Shown here one piece after another: positions 63,498 through 64,000 of a DNA stretch of 64,000 bases. The notes beneath the pieces were generated by a model that made no database searches, was not told the origin of the DNA, and saw only the letters and a list, made by a program, of their open reading frames with translations. The stretch comes from Bacillota bacterium (GTDB lineage Bacteria; Bacillota; Sulfobacillia; Sulfobacillales; Sulfobacillaceae). The stretch spans positions 1 to 64,000 of the forward strand of contig JAKACZ010000015.1 in assembly GCA_021820965.1 (NCBI GenBank). The letters run 5' to 3'. Position 1 is the stretch's first letter. Every line of letters begins with the position of its first letter. The position numbers and the translations under genes are program-made.

Positions 63498-64000
63498 ATG
63501 GAATACAATCCGCATCACGACGAATATTGGAATGAAGCATCACTCCATGAGAACGTTAAGAAAGCGTTTGATATCTGTAACGGGTGCCGGCTCTGCTACA
63601 ACCTTTGCCCGTCCTTTCCGGCGCTATTCGAGATTGTGGAAAACCATGATACCGATGCCACCAAGGTTGTCCCCGCCGAGATGGATCGCGTAGCGGATTT
63701 GTGCTATCAGTGCAAGCTCTGCTATATGAAGTGTCCCTATATTCCCCCGCATGAATACGGTCTCGACTTCCCCCGGCTGATGCTGCGGTCGAAGGCCATC
63801 CGGGCCAAAAAACATGGGATCGGACGGGCTGACCGGTTCTTGGGGAACCCGGAAAAAGTAGGACAGATGGGCCAGATTGCTCCGAGTCTGGCCAATTGGT
63901 CAGTGAACAAATCGGGGCTGAGAAAACTGATGGAGCGGATGTACGGGATTGATCACCGTCGTCATTTGCCGCGGTTTGCCCCGGTGCGTTTTTCCGAATG
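63498..64000 (+). CDS. GlpC/heterodisulfide-reductase-like Fe-S protein (partial, runs off the window)
   Basis: The first 167 residues of a longer protein, open at the window edge. Two ferredoxin-type cluster motifs are visible: CNGCRLCYNLCP (about 28-39) and CYQCKLCYMKCP (about 75-86), each lacking a separate fourth-cysteine irregularity. Such motifs begin GlpC-like or HdrD-like proteins that end in CCG domains. ATG 63498 follows GGGGAGGG. Proteins of this type are often encoded beside rubrerythrins, so a role in passing electrons to the peroxide-reducing diiron site is plausible. Confidence 0.87.
   Translation, partial: MEYNPHHDEYWNEASLHENVKKAFDICNGCRLCYNLCPSFPALFEIVENHDTDATKVVPAEMDRVADLCYQCKLCYMKCPYIPPHEYGLDFPRLMLRSKAIRAKKHGIGRADRFLGNPEKVGQMGQIAPSLANWSVNKSGLRKLMERMYGIDHRRHLPRFAPVRFSE

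Noticed and set aside
1..64000. tRNA or rRNA genes
   Set aside because: No GGTTCGAATCC-like T-arm within a cloverleaf and no conserved rRNA segment was seen on either strand by eye; a covariance scan would be decisive.

Overview
The window reads as a chromosomal segment of an acidophilic, moderately thermophilic Gram-positive bacterium of the Sulfobacillus type. This is inferred from gene content, not from a marker gene: a sulfocyanin-like blue copper protein, a sulerythrin-type rubrerythrin, glycolate oxidase with a LctP-type permease, a hydrogenase-4-like membrane complex, and the Firmicutes-style order acpS - nnr - alr - ndoAI - ndoA. Shine-Dalgarno sequences are strong (GGAGG) and GTG/TTG starts are frequent. 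No rRNA, tRNA or CRISPR array was found.

Layout. 0.1-4.0 kb: an OmpR-type two-component system, its kinase truncated, divergent from a multi-spanning membrane protein and a cupredoxin; three 11-bp-spaced TGTGAC repeats lie between them. 4.0-20 kb: a decayed accessory region with broken pieces of IS630, IS1634, IS4-like, IS21 and IS256 transposases, a frameshifted MFS transporter and a ruined toxin-antitoxin module. Scattered among these are intact genes: a Y-family polymerase, an HPP protein, a DUF3800 protein, a methyltransferase and a secreted protein. 20.8-28.7 kb: a glycolate module (permease, malate synthase, glcF-glcE-glcD) that would import glycolate, oxidise it to glyoxylate and condense that with acetyl-CoA to malate. 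28.9-30.0 kb: an unusual protein joining an IS1595-type zinc ribbon to homing-endonuclease-associated repeats. 30.3-32.6 kb: a sugar-kinase remnant, a YjbR protein, a methyltransferase and a His/Ser-rich lipoprotein.

32.9-40.1 kb: a six-gene minus-strand operon (hyfC-E-F-G-I-B order) for a complex I/group 4 hydrogenase relative. Its large subunit has lost all four NiFe-ligand cysteines, so it fits the energy-converting-hydrogenase-related (Ehr) class rather than a hydrogenase. 40.5-44.1 kb: lspA with an apparent ACG start, an FAD monooxygenase, a membrane-anchored thioredoxin and a DUF981 protein. At 44.27-44.42 kb sits a perfect 48-bp tandem repeat. 44.5-47.7 kb: a moxR - DUF58 - DUF4129-like operon. 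48.1-51.8 kb: a universal stress protein, DUF1540, DUF763 and 3-methyladenine glycosylase genes.

51.9-56.1 kb: a molybdopterin oxidoreductase translationally coupled to ftcD and followed by hutI. 56.1-62.7 kb: a cytochrome c facing away from a long tightly packed run (methyltransferase, acpS, nnr, alr, ndoAI/ndoA toxin-antitoxin, peptidase C26, asparaginase II). The window ends in a rubrerythrin - GlpC-like Fe-S protein operon whose promoter overlaps a PerR-box-like palindrome; the last gene runs off the edge.
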